Below are positions 58,640 through 64,000 of a DNA stretch of 64,000 bases, in pieces. The first letter of the stretch is position 1, and each line of letters begins with the position of its first letter. The stretch spans positions 134,740,951 through 134,804,950 of the forward strand of contig CM041292.1 of assembly GCA_023052935.1 (NCBI GenBank). Direction: 5' to 3'. The notes under the pieces are model-generated. The model had not been told where the DNA came from and did not search any database. It worked only from the letters and a program-made list of their open reading frames with translations. Made by a program: the position numbers and the translations under genes. Source of the stretch: Piezodorus guildinii. Its lineage: Eukaryota; Arthropoda; Insecta; Hemiptera; Pentatomidae.

Positions 58640-59135
58640 CATACGAAATTAAAGCGTCAAAAATTAACAAGACTTTACAAACAACTTTCACATCTATTGT
58701 ATTACAGATCACCACTAAATTTACGAAACAAGCGACTAATATACATAACTTTACTGAGACTAATATGGACATACGGAGCAGAACTTTGGGATTCTGCAAA
58801 ACACGTACTCACAAACAACGCAATCCAAAATTTGACAAATAATTGTTCACGCACCATGGTATGTTTCGAATCACACGATACACAATGACACAAACATCCT
58901 AACAGTAAATTCTTACATTCACGAAAAATATAACAAGTTCCATTCTTCGACAAATCACCATCCAAATCAACTTGTTTCTTCCTCCCTGTTACCAGGGCAG
59001 ACCCAAACAAGACTTAAAAGACGATGGCAGAGAGATCATTTTAAGTAAAAATTCAGGACGCTAGTCAAGAGGAAAATAATACCTCACATTCGCTGGATGC
59101 GCAGCAACGCAGTTGGGAATAAAAATAATAATAAT
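58640..59135 (+). pseudogene. Jockey-clade LINE, decayed 3' end (third lineage)
   Basis: Reads KLKRQKLTRLYKQLSHLLYY then RSPLNLRNKRLIYITLLRLI and WTYGAELWDSAKH, colinear with LKRQELNRRFGQLYRLL ... DNKLLIYRTILKPIWTYGLE of the intact ORF2. It continues past a stop to RLKRRWQRDHFK near 59010-59045. It ends near an AAT-repeat at 59118-59135. 5'-truncated and inactive. Confidence 0.8.
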
Positions 59136-60269
59136 AAATACGTACATATATGGAGAAACATAATCATAAGAAATAATTATGTGATGTATCCTATTCATAC
59201 CTGAAACAAAAAAAACAAATGAAAAATTAGCACATAACTTACTAATATACAATAATCCAAAAGAATAACATTGATACTTAATTTAGAAAAATCTATAGTT
59301 AAGATAAAATCATATCTATAGCTGTACATTACTTAGAGTACTTGTATAAAATGAAAAAAAAAATTAAGATATCTTAACAATAATTTTACAATACTGGGGA
59401 TAACAATACAACTGAAAAGATTTATAAATATTTCATTAAAAATTGTGAAGTGTATTACAAAATCATTTGACATAGAATGTTTCACTACCAACGAATATTC
59501 GATATCGTTCACATAGATTAAATGTTTAATTCACTTATTCTTATTTATCTAATTCATATTATTTTTATTAATTCTCCCAATATTATAAAACTATTTATGT
59601 ATAGATTAATAAAAAACCTAAATTTATATTCAAATTTTAACGCTACAGGAAAGTAGTCATTTAGGGAGATAGATAAAATATTACACAAAAAGTCAATTCA
59701 ACTCTTCCTATAGAACATTTTTTTGGGAGTAGTGTATTTTGAGTGCTGCTTTAACACTGTCTAGAACTGGAAAATAAACTTTTTTTTTTAAACTAATTAA
59801 CGTCTATGGGTCGTTTGTATGAAATACCTTCGAAATGTATGAGAAAAAAAATAAATTATTGGAAGTATAGGTTAGATAAATACAGGTATATGATTGAAGG
59901 TGACAGATACAATAAATAAACTATTTACAACTCACACAATACTTTTTCTTTTATAAAAATTGAATTTGAAATACTTGTATACATTCTAAACAAATTATTT
60001 ATGAAACCATATTACTGCAACGCAAAATCAGATTTTAATATCATTCATTAGTCGATATGAAACACAACGGAGATCTTATTCATTCCTATAAAAGAAAAAA
60101 AAATTGTCCACGGCTATTTCAGTATTTAAAATAAAAGCACTGTTCCTTCAACAGTACTAATGTTTATAAATGAATTACACGTATTGAATATTTTTTTTCC
60201 CTAAATTATATATACATCATTTTGGGGTAAGAATGTATAAACTTTTATAAACAGACATACGGACGTATA
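59136..60269. other. AT-rich DNA, nothing recognised
   Basis: No gene or repeat recognised. Confidence 0.5.
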
Positions 60270-60545
60270 GACGTGAGGGAAAGTACTGGGGTCGTGAACA
60301 TTTTCGAATTTCAGTTTTCAACGGAAATAAACATTATAGGGTCCCGTGGAGCCATATGACCAAGTAGCGACTGTGCGTGGTTACTCTAGCACGAAAACAA
60401 AAAGCACTACGAAACTGAAATATCATATTTAAGCCCGAGACGTTACAGCAACTTTTTAATTAAAATCGGCCGACCAGAAGAACCACTTAATACAATGAAT
60501 TTCGCACATTATTACGACTTTCTAAAAAAACATGGCCAGTTGGCC
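60270..60545 (-). mobile_element. family B element, 3' part
   Basis: Minus orientation. On the plus strand: 'CATTTTCGAATTTCAGTTTT', 'CAACGGAAATAAACATTATA', 'GGGTCCCGTGGAGCC' and 'CATATTTAAGCCCGAGACGTT', complementary to the 3' half of the complete copies. It is truncated where the Jockey element begins, so it may be a target interrupted by that LINE; the other half would lie beyond the window. Confidence 0.78.
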
Positions 60546-60692
60546 TCTAGCTTTTATAGAGTTTGGTTCTTTCTAGTAGTGCAGTAGACTAACCCAGATT
60601 TTTTATATTCATAGTTTTTCTATTTTTTTTTCCTCTTATTTCTATATTTTGAATTGTAATTTACTTAATGAGTTAATTTACCACATTAATTA

Positions 60693-61145
60693 ATGACAAA
60701 GGGAGATGAGGCAGGAGTAATGCCACTCTGTTCTCAACAAAGTTCTCCCGAACTCGATGAACAAGTTAAAGAAGAATTGACATCTAAAAAACGTAATTAC
60801 GAAGGAACTCCACTTAACCTTTCTCCAGTTAAAAAGATGGGAAAATATTATCAGGAAATTTCACCGCTAAAAGTGAGTAATCGATTTCAGTTACTAAGCG
60901 AACAGGAATTATCGTCTCATAATCCCACTGTAGTTAGCCAAAACAGTGTCCAAGATGGCGAAAATAGTGATATCCCGCGAAAAACAATTAAAATTCCCCC
61001 GATATTTTTGCATAATGCAAACAACTACAAACTTCTTTTAAATGATCTTAACGCACTTTGCTTAAGTCCTTTTACTACAAAACTATCCGGCAGCAATACT
61101 AAAATTATGCTCACTACAGCGGAAGATTTTAAAACAATGACATAA
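60693..61145 (+). pseudogene. Jockey ORF1, N-terminal part
   Basis: 150 codons. Residues about 93-150 (RKTIKIPPIFLHNANNYKLL through LTTAEDFKTMT) match PPIFVKNIKNFKLMCAHLNK and PTTAETYRKIVKYL of the intact ORF1. It ends in a stop at 61143-61145 instead of continuing. The downstream frame (IQYHTFSIETHKNLNVVLRN) shows that ORF1 once ran on. Confidence 0.82.
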
Positions 61146-61221
61146 TATTACGATGAAGAAAAAATTCAATACCACACTTTCTCTATCGAAACACATAAAA
61201 ATTTAAATGTTGTTTTAAGAA

Positions 61222-61503
61222 ATGTGCCCTATTCATGCTGCTAATTGTAAAGGATGCCCATATTATCAATTAATTAAAAATAAAATCAGCTCACGTGTTG
61301 AAGAAATTCATAGTAGCACAAATAATAAAGAAACTACAACAAAGCAAGCTAGAAGGGTTACAGGAACTGTCACTTATTTGCCAGCCCAGTCACCAGATCG
61401 AACCCCACAATCACAACAAAAACCGACTCCCGAAGTTAACATTGAGAACATTTTAACGACAATCACTAAAATCATTATAGAAACTATTAAACCGAACTTA
61501 TAA
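61222..61503 (+). pseudogene. Jockey ORF1, C-terminal part
   Basis: 93 codons beginning CPIHAANCKGCPYYQLIKNK, equivalent to the third zinc knuckle (CLKDHPANYKGCEIYKKL) of the intact ORF1, followed by a Gln/Pro/Thr-rich tail and a terminal hydrophobic stretch. The first two knuckles and most of the domain before them are missing: a deletion of roughly 100 codons joins VVLRN to the last knuckle. Confidence 0.8.
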
Positions 61504-61599
61504 CAAATAAAGTCCCTCCTCAGCTCACTAGTTACGTTCTTCTTTACAAATAGGCCTTGATGTAAACATTAGCCTAACCACTGCTAATACTTACTTGCC

Positions 61600-62400
61600 A
61601 GCTTGTTATTGTATTTTTACTGCTACTGTATTTATATTTTTCTACATATATTATGTTATTTCTTTAAAGCCACTTTCTTTAATTACCTCTTATGGCTTGC
61701 TAATTAAAGAAATTAAAAATTTGAAATTGGAATGCTTACGGTATTTTTCCACAAAAGAGAGAAATTTAGAATTTTTCTCGAAACCTATTCTATTGATATA
61801 ACCTGCATAACCGAAACACATCTTTCTACAAACAATAAATTTTCACATAAATGGCTATAAAACTCTGAGGAAAGACAAAAATAGTTCAACAGCTTCAGAA
61901 GGAGTGGCACTTATAATAAAAAAATAATATTAGCTTTTCCGAAAATATTCTTCCCGAATCAGCTAATATCGAAGCCATCTCGATTAAACTTAAACTGCTT
62001 ACAAACCACCTAACAAGAAACTTCGAGAAGATGAAATTTTAAACTTATTGCCTGATACAGAACATGCTCTACTAATAGGTGATATAAACAGTAAACATAT
62101 CTACTGGGGGTGTCGGAAAACAAATCAAAACGGTAGTAAATTGCTAGACATCACTTCTAAGCATAATATACAAATTATAGCACCTACGGAACCTACATTT
62201 TTTAGAAATGGTTATACCTGTTATAAAAAATGGTATACCTGATATTTTAGATGTTGTTTTATCTAAGAATATAAATTTACCAACATCATGCCAAACAATA
62301 TCTGCTCTAAATTCGGATCATATCCCCGTATGAATTTATTTTTCCATGACAGTTCAAGAAATACCATATAAAAATTCTCTTATTAGAGGAATAATTGACT
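61600..62400 (+). pseudogene. Jockey ORF2 endonuclease domain, broken
   Basis: The first part (about 61700-61980) reads in shifting frames with ITETHL- and GVALIIKK-like segments. Then 62048-62242 is open: EHALLIGDINSKHIYWGCRK, matching RFILSADLNAKHQQWGSRTT of the intact endonuclease, then IIAPTEPTFF. SDHIPV lies near 62320. Several stops make it non-functional. Confidence 0.78.
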
Positions 62401-62433
62401 AGGACAGGTACAAAAACTTAATATTCCACAATG

Positions 62434-62737
62434 ATGGAGTTTTGTTGACCGTTGAGAAATTAGATGAGGAAGATGGTTGGGGGTGCGGTCATAAATTAGA
62501 AACACATATTTAAAATAAATGTTATTTTAATTATGTGCCGACGTTCAACCATCTTCCTCATCTAATTTCTCAACGGTCAACTGACTCCTTTAGGCAGCCC
62601 TGTCGGTCAACTGAGTAGGAGTCAACCCTGATGAAGGCCCACATTGTAGGCCGAAACGTCGGCACATAATTAAAATAACACTTATTTTAAATATGTCTTT
62701 CTAATTTATGACCGCACCCCCAACCATCTTCCTCATC
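62434..62737 (+). mobile_element. family C element, inverted partial dimer, 15-bp TSD
   Basis: Precise insertion: TAATATTCCACAATG lies at 62419-62433 and again at 62738-62752, and removing one copy restores the host LINE frame (LIFHN followed by VFLKNN). The right part is a unit of about 240 bp in plus orientation that ends by starting again (CAACCATCTTCCTCATC at both ends, so slightly more than one unit). The left part is an inverted partial copy of the same unit. The unit carries CTGATGA at 62628-62634, a hairpin GGCC..GGCC, and GAAACGTC at 62653-62660. No coding capacity. Confidence 0.85.
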
Positions 62738-62752
62738 TAATATTCCACAATG

Positions 62753-63884
62753 TTTTTCTTAAGAACAATCTTTCAAACTGTCAGGAAATTGATGTAACCA
62801 TAGATCATCTGGCAAAATTAATAAAAATGTGTAATAGAATCAACTATTCAGACATTCCGTTTCAAAAACGTTTTTCAAAAACAGCATACCGAATTCCATT
62901 CTGTCCAAGTAGAAATCCAATAGACAAACGTAAATGGAATTATCGCAGACGCGTTGTCAAACAAGAACTGGACGAACTAACGCTTTCTAAATACAAACAA
63001 TATGTCGCAGATCTGGACCCTCGAGACTAATCTACAACTAAGCGCCTTTTGAAGAAACAAGATACCATCCCCAGTTTAATAGAGGGCAGTACATTTATCT
63101 CCAGTGACCAAGATAAAGCCGAAGCCTTTGCTGACTATTTTGAAAAACATTCTCCGACACAGAATGCGAAAGTTGTTCGACAAGAAGCGATCTAGAGAGT
63201 TATAAGTACATCACTGAGTTTTTACAGCTACAGTTCCTCACAGCTGAACTTCCGCTAAAATTTACGACTCCTAGAGAAATAAAAGAACTGATTTCCAGAC
63301 TTAAAACTAAGAAAAGTCCAGGACATGATTTGATTCCATCTATTGCTCTTGAAAAATTGCCCCGAAAAGCTATTGTCTTAATCACTACAATATTCAATAG
63401 TTGCCTACGCATCGGATATTTTCCTGATTCCTGGAAGAAAGCGGTATTAATTGCTGTTCACAAGCCAGGCAAAAAAAGCAAATCAAGTTAACAGCTACAG
63501 GCCCATAAGTCTATTACCTATATTGGGGAAATTACTAGAGTCAGTAATAAATAGTCGCCTGTCATCCTTCTTACAGTCTAACAATATCATTCCGGAGTTT
63601 CAATTCGGCTTTCAGGTTGCCCACTCCACTTCTCACCAGCTATCTAGACTTACAGAATCTATAGTTAATAGTTATGAAAGGAAAAAACATACTCTAGTAA
63701 CATTTCTCGATTTTAAACAGGCATTTGACAAAGTTTGGCATAGTGGACTACTGTACAAACTGAAACAAATCGGTACTCCAAAATACCTCTACGACATCCT
63801 CCTCTCATTCCTCAGCAGTCGATCATTTGCAGTGAGAATAAACAACTCCATATCCACTTTCAGACCCATCCAAGCCGGTACTCC
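62753..63884 (+). pseudogene. Jockey ORF2 reverse transcriptase part
   Basis: Mostly open with a few breaks. It contains MCNRINYSDIPFQKRFSK, FISSDQDKAEAFADYFEKH, ISRLKTKKSPGHDLIPSIAL, then after a frame break at about 63488 SYRPISLLPILGKLLESV, FLDFKQAFDKVWHSGLLYKL (first catalytic Asp region) and FRPIQAGTP, the start of the G-x-P-Q-G block. The FADD block would follow, but the sequence is cut at 63884 and inverted. Confidence 0.85.
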
Positions 63885-64000
63885 GGCTTTATCTTGGTCA
63901 CTGGAGATAAAGGTACTGCCCTCTATTAAGCTGGGGATGGTATCTTGTTTCTTCAAAAGGCGCTTAGTTGTAGATTGGTCTCGAGGGTCCAGATCTGCGA
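63885..64000 (-). mobile_element. inverted copy of the Jockey interior (matches 63005-63120)
   Basis: The 116 bases to the window end are the reverse complement of 63005-63120 with three differences, i.e. about 97% identity. Position 64000 pairs with 63005 and 63885 with 63120. It extends beyond the window. Confidence 0.92.

Larger units (their letters stand above)
60546..63884 (+). mobile_element. decayed Jockey-clade LINE, distinct lineage
   Basis: Same architecture as the intact element: ORF1 pieces, an endonuclease with stops, then an RT. Exact 5' end uncertain (near 60531-60560). It is interrupted by a family-C insertion at 62434-62737 and cut at 63884, where the sequence turns into an inverted copy of its own interior. 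It is clearly related to the intact LINE but too divergent to be the same family. Confidence 0.88.

Overview
The window is AT-rich animal nuclear DNA. The best fit is an arthropod, probably an insect, but I cannot name the order. Evidence: CR1-group, Jockey, I-superfamily, R2-like and RTE retrotransposons side by side, mariner transposase remnants, tRNA-derived SINEs and many microsatellites. There is no bacterial operon structure, and I see no convincing host protein-coding gene. Almost every long reading frame belongs to a mobile element; the rest of the window reads as intergenic or intronic DNA.

Layout. 0.4-3.1 kb: 5'-truncated CR1-group LINE with an open 727-codon frame and a TATC-repeat tail. 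4.5-8.7 kb: a SINE, RTE fragments and a decayed minus-strand Jockey 3' half. 10-15 kb: family-B fragment, a second kind of SINE (family E), and a truncated RTE with a 14-bp target-site duplication (TSD). 17-21 kb: two mariner 3' halves head to head, then a second RTE type. 24-26 kb: SINE E copy and an inverted-repeat element (family D). 28-32 kb: Jockey scrap, two family-B copies and a LINE tail with a 13-bp TSD. 34-37 kb: two SINE A copies and other SINE or family-B pieces. 38-43.7 kb: a complete Jockey-clade LINE (38526-43088, both ORFs intact, 11-bp TSD) inside a family-B element. 44-47 kb: SINE A, a 1.2-kb DNA transposon with 27-bp terminal inverted repeats (TIRs) and eight copies of an internal motif, and another family-B copy. 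48.5-51 kb: R2-like and I-superfamily LINE remnants. 51.5-53.6 kb: a dead mariner holding two later insertions. 54.9-55.9 kb: roughly 200-bp tandem repeat. 56.9-64 kb: decayed Jockey copies, the last holding a precisely inserted family-C element with a 15-bp TSD and ending in an inverted segment.

The intact LINE at 38.5-43 kb is the one element that could be autonomous now: ORF1 is a nucleic-acid-binding protein and ORF2 an endonuclease plus reverse transcriptase. SINEs, family B and families C/D encode nothing and would depend on proteins supplied in trans.

Most interesting: families C and D, small inverted-dimer elements. Both carry CTGATGA, one base, a GC-rich hairpin, then GAAACGT(C/T), which resembles the catalytic core of a hammerhead ribozyme with a palindromic ACGT in place of stem III. 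This recalls the self-cleaving RNAs of Penelope-like elements and animal retrozymes. Each arm has an extra base before stem II and a short stem I, so activity is unproven.
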